The position numbers and the translations under genes are program-made. Shown piece by piece: positions 1-8,316 of a stretch of DNA of 64,000 bases. Source of the stretch: Porphyrobacter sp. (GTDB taxonomy: Bacteria > Pseudomonadota > Alphaproteobacteria > Sphingomonadales > Sphingomonadaceae); contig JAPZRO010000005.1 of assembly GCA_027531395.1 (NCBI GenBank), forward strand, positions 40,579-104,578. Direction: 5' to 3'. Numbering within the stretch: the first letter of the stretch is position 1; the number at the start of each line of letters is the position of its first letter. The notes under the pieces were generated by a model. It ran no database searches and was not told the DNA's origin. It worked only from the letters and a program-made list of their open reading frames with translations.

Positions 1-658
1 CGGGCGCGCGGCCGACAAGGCGGATATAGGTCTCGCGCGCGGCGATCAGGTTGGCCTGCGCGGCCTGCAGGTCGCCCTCCGCCACCGCCAGGCGCGAACG
101 CGACTGGGCGACGTCGGTGATCGTCAGATCGCCGATCTGGAAGCGGTCGCTGGTGGCTTCGAGATTGGTCTTGAGCACCGCGACGTTGTTGGTCGCCAGT
201 GCCGCCAGCGCTTCGGTGCGCAGCACGTCCATATAGGCCGCGACGACCTGGCTGAAGATCGCGCTTTCGGTGTTGCGCAGATCGGCCGCGCCGGCCTCGA
301 CCCGGTTCTTGGCCGCCTGCACCCCGTTGCGGATCGCGCCGCCCGAATAGACCGGCACCAGCACCTGGGCCTGCACCCCGAGGTTGCGCTCGGGCGCGGT
401 GAAGGAGTTGGCCGACTGGCGGATGAATTCGATATGCGTCGCGGTGACGGTAGCCGAGGGCAGGCCCTGCGCGCGCTGGATCGTCACGCCTTCATCGGTG
501 GCGCGCTGGTTGGCGCGCGCGGCTTCGAGCGTGGGGTTGGTGTTGTAGGCCTCGACAAGCGCCTCGCGCAGGTTGTCGGCCCCGGCGGGAACCGCCAGCG
601 CGAAGGCCAGCAGGCTCGCCGATCCGGCCAGCCAGGAAAGGGCAGGCTTGCGGTTCAC
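1..658 (-). CDS. tolC: TolC-family outer membrane efflux protein (partial, N-terminal 219 residues)
   Basis: Outer-membrane channel of type I secretion or RND efflux systems. The frame stays open from a GTG start at 658 to the window edge, so the C-terminal half is missing. Visible: a signal peptide (MNRKPALSWLAGSASLLAFA) cleaved near a VPAGA site, then the TolC opening LREALVEAYNTNPTLEAARA, and helical-barrel segments such as SRFQIGDLT-type text read here as SDRFQIGDLTITDVAQSRS. The GTG overlaps the TGA stop of the upstream pcm-like gene (GTGA), so the two are one operon and translation is probably coupled. The family assignment is firm; the transported substrate cannot be told from sequence. 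Confidence 0.9.
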   Translation of the reverse strand, partial: MNRKPALSWLAGSASLLAFALAVPAGADNLREALVEAYNTNPTLEAARANQRATDEGVTIQRAQGLPSATVTATHIEFIRQSANSFTAPERNLGVQAQVLVPVYSGGAIRNGVQAAKNRVEAGAADLRNTESAIFSQVVAAYMDVLRTEALAALATNNVAVLKTNLEATSDRFQIGDLTITDVAQSRSRLAVAEGDLQAAQANLIAARETYIRLVGRAP

Positions 659-1278
659 GCGAAGGTCCAGCCCTTGGGCACGTCGAAAGCGTGGAGCACC
701 GGGATGCCGAGATCCTCGACCGGCTGGAGCGTGACCTTGCCCGCGACCTTGCGGCCCGCAGCAAGCCGCGTGACCTGCCGCAGCACGAGGCCCGAAACGA
801 TCCGCCCGTCCTCGGCCAGCCGGGCGGCGAGAGACTCGGGCAGCTGCTCGATCGCGCCGTCGACGACGATCAGCGTGTAATCGCCCGCGCCGCTGGCGGT
901 TGCGGCTTCGGCGGCGGGGATGGTCGCAAGGCTGGCGACCAGCGGGCGCAGCAGCTCGGCGAGGTAGCCGGTGCCGCCTTCGACCACCAGCACGCGATCG
1001 TCGCGGGCCGGCTGGGCTTCGAGCAGCAGCTTGCCGTAGAACAGCGGCGCGGCGAGGTGGCCGCCGGAGTCTTGGGCCGCACCGAGCGCAACCGCCCGGT
1101 CGATATAGGCGACGGCGGCCTTGTCTGCCGGGAGGAAATCCTCACGCGGGACGGCCAGCATGCGGGCCAGCACATATTCCTCGTTGACGCCGCTGGTGCG
1201 CAGCTGGCTGTCGATCATCGCGCGGCGGGCGACGCTGGTGTCGGTCTTGGGATCACGGGTCATGGTAAGTTCGGTCAT
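655..1278 (-). CDS. Protein-L-isoaspartate O-methyltransferase family protein (divergent)
   Basis: 207 aa, PCMT/Pcm-like. Canonical Pcm methylates isoaspartyl residues in damaged proteins using SAM. Recognisable family text: MIDSQLRTSGV near the N terminus, VPREDFLP, and a Rossmann-like core. The SAM-binding motif I, normally close to EIGTGSGY, reads VEGGTGYLAEL, and motif II is weak, so activity is doubtful. The ATG at 1278 has GGAGC six bases upstream; a second ATG at 1263 (MTRDPKTD) is possible. It is followed without a gap by tolC, a pairing I recall from other alphaproteobacteria. It sits behind a promoter overlapped by a perfect inverted repeat (1291-1316). Confidence 0.8.
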   Translation of the reverse strand: MTELTMTRDPKTDTSVARRAMIDSQLRTSGVNEEYVLARMLAVPREDFLPADKAAVAYIDRAVALGAAQDSGGHLAAPLFYGKLLLEAQPARDDRVLVVEGGTGYLAELLRPLVASLATIPAAEAATASGAGDYTLIVVDGAIEQLPESLAARLAEDGRIVSGLVLRQVTRLAAGRKVAGKVTLQPVEDLGIPVLHAFDVPKGWTFA

Positions 1279-1290
1279 GCTTGCTCCGAA

Positions 1291-1316
1291 AGCTGTATTA
1301 GTGACACAATACAGCT
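1291..1316. promoter_or_regulatory. Inverted repeat overlapping the tolC-operon promoter (candidate operator)
   Basis: AGCTGTATT and AATACAGCT form a perfect 9-bp inverted repeat around an 8-base centre. It covers the spacer and -10 box of the predicted promoter. The size and place suit a TetR- or MarR-type repressor of an efflux operon. No such regulator gene is in the window. Confidence 0.5.
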
Positions 1317-1322
1317 CGTCAA
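1295..1322 (-). promoter_or_regulatory. Predicted promoter of the pcm-like/tolC operon
   Basis: Reading the minus strand, a -35 box TTGACG (1317-1322) is followed by 16 bases and a -10 box TAATAC (1295-1300), which lies 17 bases before the ATG at 1278. Both hexamers are close to the sigma-70 consensus. Inferred from sequence only. Confidence 0.55.
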
Positions 1323-1484
1323 TCCTTCCTTAGACGCGCCTGCCGCGTGTTCCAAGGTCTTTGCGCCGTTTCGAGCCCGCCGTCGGGGCTGCATCATTTC
1401 GGGCTTTGACCTTGTTCGCCACCGGTGCTTAGGGAAGCGCACAATCAAGCGGGATTGTATTCGACTTACGCAGGGATAGGTTCG

Positions 1485-2900
1485 ATGAGTGACATGACCA
1501 ACAACGGGCAGGATGTGCGGATCGAAACCGATTCGCTCGGTGAAGTGGCGGTTCCGGCGCATGTCCATTGGGGCGCGCAGACGCAGCGTTCGATTGTCAA
1601 TTTCCCGATCGGCGGCGAGCGCATGCCGCCCGCGCTGGTGCGCGCGCTGGGCATCCAGAAGCTTTCGGCGGCCAAGGCCAACATGAAGCTCGGCGTGCTC
1701 GATGCGGGGATCGGCGAGGCGATCGTGCAGGCCGCGCGCGAGGTGATCGACGGCACGCTGGCCGACCAGTTCCCGCTGGTGGTGTGGCAGACCGGCTCGG
1801 GCACCCAGTCGAACATGAACGCCAACGAGGTGATCGCCAGCCGCGCGAACGAGATTCTCACCGGCAAGAAGGGCGGCAAGAGCCCGGTTCACCCCAATGA
1901 TCACTGCAACATGGGGCAGTCGTCGAACGACACCTTCCCCACCGCCATGCACATCGCTGCCGCGCACGAGGCGATCACCCACCTGATCCCGGCGCTCAAG
2001 AAGCTGCACGGCGCGCTCGATGCCAAGGCGCAGGAGTTTGCCGGCATCGTCAAGATCGGCCGCACCCACTTGCAGGATGCGACTCCGATGACGCTCGGGC
2101 AGGAATTCTCGGGGTATGCCAAGCAGATCGAATACGGCATTGCCCGTGTCGAAGCGACTTTGCCGCGCGTGCTCGAACTGGCGCAGGGCGGCACCGCGGT
2201 CGGCACCGGGATCAACGCCAAGGTCGGCTTCGATGTCGCCTTTGCCGCCGAAGTCGCGGCCGAGACCGGCCACGCCTTCGTCACTGCCCCCAACAAGTTC
2301 GAAGCCCTCGCCGCGCATGACGCGATGGTCGAGATCTCGGGCGCGCTCAACACGCTCGCGGTCAGCCTTATGAAGATCGCCAACGATATCCGCCTGCTCG
2401 GCTCCGGTCCGCGTTCGGGTCTCGGCGAACTGAGCCTGCCCGCCAACGAGCCGGGCTCCTCGATCATGCCGGGCAAGGTCAACCCGACCCAGTGCGAGGC
2501 GATGACGATGGTCTGCGCGCAGGTGATGGGCAACAACACCGCCGTCACCGTGGCCGGATCGCATGGCCATCTCGAACTCAACGTGTTCAAGCCGGTGATC
2601 ATCTACAACGTGCTGCAGTCGATCAAGCTGCTGGGCGATGCCAGCCACGCCTTCACCGACAATTGCGTGGTGGGGATCGAGGCGAACCAGACCCGCATCA
2701 CCCAGCTGCTCAACGAAAGCCTGATGCTGGTGACCGCGCTCAACCCGCATATCGGCTACGACAACGCGGCCAAGATCGCCAAGAAGGCCCATGCCGAAGG
2801 CACCACGCTCAAGGCGGCGGCGCTGGAGCTCGGCCTGCTGACCGAAGAGCAGTTCGCGCAGTGGGTGGTGCCCACCGACATGATCCGCCCACGGGATTGA
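1485..2900 (+). CDS. fumC: Class II fumarate hydratase
   Basis: 471 aa. Converts fumarate to malate in the citric acid cycle (cytoplasm, homotetramer). The aspartase/fumarase signature [15 protein letters not shown] is intact, as are [35 protein letters not shown] and [20 protein letters not shown]. The usual FumC length is about 465 aa. The frame is open from 1425, but the ATG at 1485 follows AGGGATAGG and gives a normal N terminus; ATG at 1494 is an alternative. The gene is divergent from the pcm-like gene. A small inverted repeat ACAATC-N6-GATTGT (1441-1458) lies 27 bases upstream of the start. Confidence 0.95.
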   Translation: MSDMTNNGQDVRIETDSLGEVAVPAHVHWGAQTQRSIVNFPIGGERMPPALVRALGIQKLSAAKANMKLGVLDAGIGEAIVQAAREVIDGTLADQFPLVVWQTGSGTQSNMNANEVIASRANEILTGKKGGKSPVHPNDHCNMGQSSNDTFPTAMHIAAAHEAITHLIPALKKLHGALDAKAQEFAGIVKIGRTHLQDATPMTLGQEFSGYAKQIEYGIARVEATLPRVLELAQGGTAVGTGINAKVGFDVAFAAEVAAETGHAFVTAPNKFEALAAHDAMVEISGALNTLAVSLMKIANDIRLLGSGPRSGLGELSLPANEPGSSIMPGKVNPTQCEAMTMVCAQVMGNNTAVTVAGSHGHLELNVFKPVIIYNVLQSIKLLGDASHAFTDNCVVGIEANQTRITQLLNESLMLVTALNPHIGYDNAAKIAKKAHAEGTTLKAAALELGLLTEEQFAQWVVPTDMIRPRD

Positions 2901-2952
2901 TTCCCGGGGCCGGGTTTCGACCAAGGCCTGACCTTGCCCGACGACAAGCGCC

Positions 2953-2982
2953 CGCCCCGGTAGCCATCGCGCCGCCGGGGCG
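2953..2982 (+). terminator. GC-rich hairpin after fumC (weak terminator candidate)
   Basis: CGCCCCGG (2953-2960) and CCGGGGCG (2975-2982) can pair; only TTATC follows, so the T-tract is poor. It lies between fumC and the histidine kinase gene and might separate them. Confidence 0.3.
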
Positions 2983-3000
2983 TTATCGCTGGCTGGCATA

Positions 3001-4278
3001 ATGACCACGACCCGTATCACCGATCCTGCCCCCGCCACTTCGGGCGTGACCGTGCCCTTCCGCACGGTGCTGTTCTCGATGGTGGTGCTGTGGGCGACCT
3101 ATTTCATCCTCACCACGGTGCGCAGCCTGGTGATGGATTTCGACCTCCAGTTCGAACTCGGCTGGCGGCGTCTGGTGGTGACAGGGCCGGGCATCGCCTT
3201 CACCATGGTGCTGTGGCTGCTGCTGCGGCTGGTCGACACCCGCCCGCTGTGGATCAAGATTTCCGCCGGGATCGTGCTGGCCATGCCGGTCGCGCTGGCG
3301 ATCGGGCAGGTCAACCACCTCGTGTTCAAGGACATGGAGGCGGTGCAGGAGCAGGCCTACGCCAAGAAGTACAACCTGAACCTGCGGCGCGACGAAAGCG
3401 GCAACCTGCTGGTCGATGTGCCGGTGCGGCGGGTCAGTCCGGCCGGCGAGGGCGGGGCTGCCGAAGCGACGGCTCCGGGTGACGAGACGGTGGATTCGCA
3501 GAGCATCGTGATCGCGCCGGCGGAAACCTACGCCGACTTCTGGCGCAAGCTGCTCGACATTGCGCTCGGGCGCTACTTCCTGCTGCTGGCCTGGGCCTCG
3601 ACCTATTTCGCGCTGCTCGCGGGCGTGCAGGCCCGCGCGGCCCAGCGCCGCGAGGAGCAGTTCCGCTCCGCCGCCAAGGCCGCCGAGCTGCGCTCCCTGC
3701 GCTATCAAGTGAACCCGCATTTCCTGTTCAACACGCTGAATTCGCTGTCCGCGCTGGTGATGACGGGCAAGGCCGAGCGGGCCGAGAAGATGATCCAGAC
3801 GATCAGCCGCTTCTACCGCCACAGCCTTGCCAACGAGCCGACCGCCGATGTGGCCCTGCGCGACGAATTCGATCTCCAGCAGCTCTATCTCGATATCGAG
3901 GCGGTGCGCTTTCCCAAGCGGCTGGTGTGCGTCTTCGACCTGCCGCACGATCTCGAGGAGGCGCGCGTGCCGGGGATGATCCTCCAGCCGCTGGTCGAGA
4001 ATTCGGTCAAATACGCGATTTCCGCCGTCGCCCGCCCGGTCACCATCACGCTGGCCGCGCGCGAGGAGTTCGACCGGCTGGTGATCACCGTCAGTGACGA
4101 CGGCCCGGGTGTGCCGCAGGGCGCCAACCACGGTTTCGGCATCGGCCTTGCCAATGTGCGCGACCGGCTGGAGGCACGCTTCGGCCCTGACATCGGCTTC
4201 ACCTCGGCCCCGGTGCCGGGCGGCTACCGCACCGAGATCCGCATTCCTTTGACCCGAAGCACAACCCGCCATGACTGA
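3001..4278 (+). CDS. LytS/AlgZ-type sensor histidine kinase
   Basis: 425 aa, membrane sensor of a two-component pair. Hydrophobic segments lie near residues 21-41, 62-78, 85-103 and 190-208. The His_kinase motif is YQVNPHFLFNTLNSL with the phospho-acceptor His240. A HATPase domain follows, with LVENSVKYA (N box) and SDDGPGVPQG...GFGIGLANVRDRL (G boxes). Residues about 105-180, between the third and fourth membrane segments, form a charged stretch that could be the sensing part. The stop overlaps the start of the LytTR regulator gene by 8 bases, so the two are co-translated partners. The signal is unknown. A second such kinase lies at 59286-60539. Confidence 0.9.
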   Translation: MTTTRITDPAPATSGVTVPFRTVLFSMVVLWATYFILTTVRSLVMDFDLQFELGWRRLVVTGPGIAFTMVLWLLLRLVDTRPLWIKISAGIVLAMPVALAIGQVNHLVFKDMEAVQEQAYAKKYNLNLRRDESGNLLVDVPVRRVSPAGEGGAAEATAPGDETVDSQSIVIAPAETYADFWRKLLDIALGRYFLLLAWASTYFALLAGVQARAAQRREEQFRSAAKAAELRSLRYQVNPHFLFNTLNSLSALVMTGKAERAEKMIQTISRFYRHSLANEPTADVALRDEFDLQQLYLDIEAVRFPKRLVCVFDLPHDLEEARVPGMILQPLVENSVKYAISAVARPVTITLAAREEFDRLVITVSDDGPGVPQGANHGFGIGLANVRDRLEARFGPDIGFTSAPVPGGYRTEIRIPLTRSTTRHD

Positions 4279-5026
4279 CACCCAGACCGAAACCACTGCC
4301 CTCAGAACCCTGATCGTCGATGACGAGCCGCTCGCGGTCGAACGGGTGCAGGTGATCTGCGCCGAGATCCCGAGCGTCCGCGTCGTCGGTACCGCCAGCG
4401 ATGGCGCCGCCGCCCTGCGCCTTGCCGAAAAGCTCGAACCCGATCTGGTGCTGCTCGACATGACCATGCCCGAGCTCGACGGGCTCGGCGTGGCGCGCAA
4501 GCTGGCCGAGCAGGATCAGGCACCGGTGGTGATCTTCGTCACCGCGCATGATCACTTTGCGGTCGAGGCCTTCGATTGCGAGGCGGTCGACTACGTTCTG
4601 AAGCCCGTCGCAGCCGACCGGCTGGAACGCGCGATCGAGCGTGCGCTCGCCCGCCGCGGCCAGCGCCGCCAGAAGACCAGCCGCTATCTCGACGAGCTCT
4701 GGGTGCCGCACCGCTCCGAACTGCTGCGGATCGCGGTGAGCGAGGTTCACCAGATCGACGCCGAGCGCGATTACGTGCGCCTGCATGTCGGCGGCGAGGA
4801 TACCGCGCGCTCCTACCTGCTGCTCCAGACCATCGCCGGGCTCGAAGCGCGGCTCGATCCCGAGGAATTCATCCGCATCCACCGCTCTACCATCCTGCGG
4901 CGCGACAACATCCGCGGCCTGCGCCACGACGGGCTCGGGGTGTGGTCGGTGGAACTCCAGAACGGCGAAGCCCTGCGCATCGGCCGCACCTACCTCGCCC
5001 GCGTCAAGGCGATGGCTGGAAGGTAG
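4271..5026 (+). CDS. LytTR-family response regulator
   Basis: 251 aa. Receiver domain at residues 12-130 with acidic pair DDE and phospho-acceptor Asp63 in LVLLDMTMPELDG; conserved Thr in FVTAHD and Lys in YVLKPV. The C-terminal LytTR DNA-binding domain (about 145-250) carries IDAERDYVRLHV, EFIRIHRSTILRRDNIRGL and the RTYLARVKAM end. It partners the kinase gene that overlaps its start. LytTR regulators bind paired 9-10 bp direct repeats; no target could be recognised here. Confident as to family, unknown as to regulon. Confidence 0.92.
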   Translation: MTDTQTETTALRTLIVDDEPLAVERVQVICAEIPSVRVVGTASDGAAALRLAEKLEPDLVLLDMTMPELDGLGVARKLAEQDQAPVVIFVTAHDHFAVEAFDCEAVDYVLKPVAADRLERAIERALARRGQRRQKTSRYLDELWVPHRSELLRIAVSEVHQIDAERDYVRLHVGGEDTARSYLLLQTIAGLEARLDPEEFIRIHRSTILRRDNIRGLRHDGLGVWSVELQNGEALRIGRTYLARVKAMAGR

Positions 5027-5067
5027 GAAGGGTTCTTGTTTTCTATCGCGCCACCGCAGGTGGCCAC

Positions 5068-5108
5068 AAAAAAAGGCCCGAACCCCAGGGACTGGAAGGG
5101 TTCGGGCC
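5068..5108 (-). terminator. Rho-independent terminator of the UrcA gene
   Basis: GGCCCGAACCC (5075-5085) pairs perfectly with GGGTTCGGGCC (5098-5108). On the minus strand the stem is followed by seven T (A run at 5068-5074), so it ends transcription of the UrcA gene; its plus-strand side has no T-tract. Confidence 0.85.
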
Positions 5109-5154
5109 GTAACGGCTGCACCGCGGGGATGGTGCGCCGTAGACATTGCGCGGT

Positions 5155-5463
5155 TCAGCCGCCGCGCTGCCGGTCTCCATTGAGGAGCGCGACCTGCTGG
5201 CGCGCATCGGCGCGGGCCATGGCGAGGCAGTCGCGCACTTCCTGGGTGAGCACGCGCGAGCCGGTGGTCAGGCTGTTGACGCGGCATACGGTGCGCACCG
5301 CCTTCTCGATCCGCTGGTCGAGCAGCTTCTGGCCCGATGCGGTGCCGAGGTTGATGTCGGAAAGCTTCACCTCGATGGTCATCTTCTCGACCTCGGTGGC
5401 GTAGGCAGGGGCGGTGGTACAGACGAGGCCGAGCGCGGCCGCGGCGATAGCAAGGGTCTTCAT
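5155..5463 (-). CDS. UrcA family protein
   Basis: 102 aa exported protein. Signal peptide MKTLAIAAAALGLVCTTAPAY ending at YA-TE, then the UrcA pattern: VSDINL-like (KLSDINLGTASGQKLLDQRI), and two cysteines in RTVCRVNS and EVRDCLAMARADA that probably form a disulfide. UrcA (PF16932) is a small secreted family of unknown function in Sphingomonadales and Caulobacterales, often present in several copies per genome. The ATG at 5463 follows AGGATAAC; the upstream reading frame is not needed. A clean terminator lies at 5068-5108, so it is a one-gene transcript. Confidence 0.85.
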   Translation of the reverse strand: MKTLAIAAAALGLVCTTAPAYATEVEKMTIEVKLSDINLGTASGQKLLDQRIEKAVRTVCRVNSLTTGSRVLTQEVRDCLAMARADARQQVALLNGDRQRGG

Positions 5464-5691
5464 GGTTATCCTCCGTAGGCAGGTGGCCTGTGATCGGGCG
5501 GGGGTGCCGATCCGGGGGTTGCCAGGCTTTCTGCCGAACCATGGAATAGGCCGATTCGGGCGAGGCTTCAGCTTGAGGTCGATCAACCCCGGTCAAGCGT
5601 TCGACCGGCGGAGCGGCTTCCGGACGGACGGCGCGAAGCGGGCGACAAATGGCGGTTTCCAATCGACCGGCGCATCGCCATACTGGCGCGG

Positions 5692-5964
5692 ATGGGATGG
5701 CCGACGATCGTGATCTTTGTGCTGGGCGTCGTGAATTTCGCGCTCAACCGGGCGGTGTTCGGCAGCGGTCACCCGCTGCTGGCGCGTCTGCCACAGGCGA
5801 GCCGCGTGCTCGGCAACCGCGCCGCGCTCGTCACCGAATTCGTGATGCTGTTCTTCGCCCTGCTGCTGTCGGTGAACGGCTGGCCGGGCTTTGTCTGGGC
5901 CTATCTGCTCTACACCGCCGTCAACGCGCTGGCGGCATGGCTGATCGTCGGGCGCAGGATCTGA
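5692..5964 (+). CDS. Small membrane protein, unknown function
   Basis: 90 aa with three hydrophobic stretches (about 4-20, 46-62, 66-84) and short polar loops; it ends GRRI. I do not recognise a family. It lies 10 bases upstream of the metallophosphoesterase gene on the same strand, so they probably share a transcript. Codon use is like that of its neighbours. Confidence 0.65.
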   Translation: MGWPTIVIFVLGVVNFALNRAVFGSGHPLLARLPQASRVLGNRAALVTEFVMLFFALLLSVNGWPGFVWAYLLYTAVNALAAWLIVGRRI

Positions 5965-5974
5965 GGCACAGGCG

Positions 5975-6730
5975 ATGACGACCCGGCTGTTCCACATCAG
6001 CGATGTCCATTTCGGCGTGGAGGACCGCGCCGCGCTCGATGCGGTGGCGCGCGCCGTGGCCGAGGAGCGGCCCGACGCGCTGGTGTGCACCGGCGATCTC
6101 ACGCAGCGCGCCAAGCATTCCGAATATGCCCGCGCGCAGGAATGGTTCGCCTCGCTCGGCGTGCCGGTGGTGCTGGAGCCGGGCAATCACGACATGCCCT
6201 ATTACAACCCGTGGGAGCGCTTTGCCGATCCCTTCCGGCGCTACAACCGGTTGCGCGCGGCGGTGGAAGGGAGCTTCGCCTCGGATGACGTGGTGCTGGT
6301 GCCGCTGCTGACCACGGTGAGCGCGCAGACCCGCTTTCCGTGGTCGGACGGGGTGATCAAGCCTGCCGCGCTGGCCGACACGCTCGCGCGGCTTGCAGCG
6401 CTGCAAGGCGATCCGCGCACGATCATCGTTACCGCGCACCATCCGCTGCTCGGCAAGGAGGATGGCGGCGCGAACCCCACCATCGGCGGTGACGCGGCCT
6501 TCGCGGCGATTGCGGCCGCGGGCGCGCATGCGGTGATGTCGGGCCATGTCCATGTCCCGTTCGACGAACTTCGGACACGCGGCGGCAAGGCGATGCGGAT
6601 GATCGGGGCGGGGACGCTCTCGACCCGGCTGCGGCACGGCGCCCCGGCCTCGTGGCGGGTGATCACCTGCGAGCGCGGCGGGGTCGTCTCCAGCGAGCTG
6701 CGGCTCGTCACGGCCGCAGCGGCAGCGTAA
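5975..6730 (+). CDS. Calcineurin-like metallophosphoesterase
   Basis: 251 aa phosphodiesterase or phosphatase with a two-metal centre. All core motifs are present: DxH in ISDVHFG (residues 8-14), GD in CTGDLTQ, GNHD in EPGNHDMPY, a histidine pair in VTAHHPLL, and GHVH in MSGHVHVPF. The overall plan resembles the cAMP phosphodiesterase (CpdA) group, but the substrate cannot be fixed by sequence. The ATG at 5975 is preceded by the stop of the small membrane protein by 10 bases. Confidence 0.9.
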   Translation: MTTRLFHISDVHFGVEDRAALDAVARAVAEERPDALVCTGDLTQRAKHSEYARAQEWFASLGVPVVLEPGNHDMPYYNPWERFADPFRRYNRLRAAVEGSFASDDVVLVPLLTTVSAQTRFPWSDGVIKPAALADTLARLAALQGDPRTIIVTAHHPLLGKEDGGANPTIGGDAAFAAIAAAGAHAVMSGHVHVPFDELRTRGGKAMRMIGAGTLSTRLRHGAPASWRVITCERGGVVSSELRLVTAAAAA

Positions 6731-6872
6731 CCTCAGGGCCTGTCGCCTTAACCTTTTCCCTAGTACTGCCGTTAAGACTTTGTTGGTGAAATCGCACCGC
6801 AGGTCGAGCGGGTCGCTTGTGCCTGTGAATGCACCCTTTTTCGCTACTTTCTCTTGGCCCGGAGGTACGAGG

Positions 6873-7070
6873 ATGGAACTTCTCAAGGCGCTTACGCTCG
6901 GCGCGATCCTGTCCGCGACGATCGGACTGGTGATCGGATCGCAAGGCACCAGTGCGGGGCCGCTGGCGATCGAGCTCGTTTCTCTGGCCGATGCCCAGAT
7001 CTACTGGTCGTGGCCGATCTTCCTGTCAGGCACCGGCCTTGCCTGGGGGCTGATGCTGCTCCAGCGTTGA
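6873..7070 (+). CDS. Small conserved membrane protein, unknown function
   Basis: 65 aa, two hydrophobic helices (about 5-25 and 45-63) around an acidic stretch AIELVSLADAQ. A strong ribosome-binding site GGAGGT at 6861-6866 fixes the ATG at 6873 (the frame is open upstream to 6780 but without a site). No family recognised. It ends just before a bidirectional terminator. Confidence 0.7.
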   Translation: MELLKALTLGAILSATIGLVIGSQGTSAGPLAIELVSLADAQIYWSWPIFLSGTGLAWGLMLLQR

Positions 7071-7092
7071 GGCCTGTCGGCGCTGCAACGAG

Positions 7093-7126
7093 AAAGGGCG
7101 GCCCCCGCGAGGGAGCCGCCCTTTTT
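7093..7126. terminator. Bidirectional terminator between a small membrane protein gene and rpsI
   Basis: AAAGGGCGGC (7093-7102) pairs perfectly with GCCGCCCTTT (7115-7124), with an inner CCC/GGG extension. It ends in T on the plus strand (7122-7126) and in T on the minus strand through the A bases at 7093-7095, so it serves the converging genes on both sides. Confidence 0.85.
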
Positions 7127-7148
7127 GAATCCCGCAATGGGGAGTCGA

Positions 7149-7661
7149 TTAGCGCTTCGAGAACTGGAAGCTGCGGCGGGCCTTGGCCTTGCCGTACTTC
7201 TTGCGCTCGACCACGCGGCTGTCGCGGGTGAGGAAGCCGGCCGCCTTGACGGTGCTGCGCAGCTCGGGCTCGTACTTGCTGAGCGCCTGCGCGATGCCGT
7301 GCTTCACGGCGCCCGCCTGGCCCGAAAGGCCGCCGCCGCGCACGGTTGCGACGACGTCATACTGGCCGGTGCGATCGGTGATGCCGAACGGCTGGTTGAT
7401 GATCAGGCGCAGGGTCGGACGTGCGAAGTACACTTCCTGATCGCGGCCGTTGATGGTGATCTTGCCGGTGCCGGGCTTGACCCACACGCGGGCAACCGCA
7501 TCCTTGCGGCGACCGGTGGCGTAGGCACGGCCCTGCTTGTCGAGCTCCTGCTGACGCAGCGGCGCCGAGACGCGGGCGATTTCGGCGGCGTCACCCTGCG
7601 GGGCGTTGCCGGCGATGTCCTTGAGATCGGCGAGATCGGTCACGGTGGTTTCTTCGGTCAT
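7149..7661 (-). CDS. rpsI: 30S ribosomal protein S9
   Basis: 170 aa. The C-terminal 130 residues are canonical S9: [53 protein letters not shown] and the decoding-site tail ending RRSFQFSKR. The first 40 residues are an acidic alphaproteobacterial extension. The start overlaps the rplM stop by one base (TAATG), the universal rplM-rpsI pair. Product sits on the 30S head near the P site. Confidence 0.98.
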   Translation of the reverse strand: MTEETTVTDLADLKDIAGNAPQGDAAEIARVSAPLRQQELDKQGRAYATGRRKDAVARVWVKPGTGKITINGRDQEVYFARPTLRLIINQPFGITDRTGQYDVVATVRGGGLSGQAGAVKHGIAQALSKYEPELRSTVKAAGFLTRDSRVVERKKYGKAKARRSFQFSKR

Positions 7662-8140
7662 TATGCGGTGACCTTGTTCTTGCGGTTCAGGGAAGCGACG
7701 TCGAGCACCTGCGGCTTCTGGCCGTCATGCGGATGCTCGGTGCCGACGTAGAGGTGCAGCGCCTTCATCTGCTGGCGGCCCAGAGGCCCGCGCGGAATCA
7801 TGCGTTCCACGGCCTTTTCCAGCACGCGCTCGGGGAAGCGACCGCCGAGCACCTTGGCCGGGGTGGTTTCCTTGATGCCGCCGGGGTGACCGGTGTGCTT
7901 GTAATAGACCTTGTCGCCCATCTTGTTGCCGGTGAACTTCACCTTCTCGACGTTGATGATGATCACGTGATCACCGCAATCGACATGCGGGGTGAAGCTC
8001 GGCTTGTGCTTGCCGCGCAGGATATTGGCGACGATCGCGGCGAGACGGCCGACGACGAGGCCATCGGCATCGATGATGTGCCAGTTCTTTTCGACCTCGG
8101 CCGGTTTGATCGACCGGGTCTGCTTGCTGAGCGCCTTCAT
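7661..8140 (-). CDS. rplM: 50S ribosomal protein L13
   Basis: 159 aa. Starts [20 protein letters not shown] and contains the L13 core: [64 protein letters not shown], and [11 protein letters not shown]. The ATG at 8140 was chosen by family conservation; the frame is open far upstream only because of GC bias. The 176-bp upstream gap carries TTGACT (8258-8263, minus strand) as a possible -35, but no good -10 box. Confidence 0.98.
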   Translation of the reverse strand: MKALSKQTRSIKPAEVEKNWHIIDADGLVVGRLAAIVANILRGKHKPSFTPHVDCGDHVIIINVEKVKFTGNKMGDKVYYKHTGHPGGIKETTPAKVLGGRFPERVLEKAVERMIPRGPLGRQQMKALHLYVGTEHPHDGQKPQVLDVASLNRKNKVTA

Positions 8141-8316
8141 GGCTGTGGTGTCCTTGGTTCGAAACTGTCTTTGCCGAATTGGTCCGGCAAAAGAATCACC
8201 CCCCGCGCTGCTGCCCGGTTGGAGAAGTGGCGCGCAAATGTCGTTCGGGGGGGCGAAAGTCAAGCAAAAGCGCCGTTTCGCGGTGTGGTAAAATAATACC
8301 GCATGGCAACGGGCGG

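Noticed and set aside
1275..3065. A 596-codon minus-strand open frame across fumC
   Set aside because: It is the antisense of fumC, kept open by high third-position GC; its translation is rich in His, Arg and Gly with no recognisable domain.
8235..8263. rplM promoter with TTGACT as -35
   Set aside because: The -10 position at normal spacing reads CATTTG, too poor to list as a feature.
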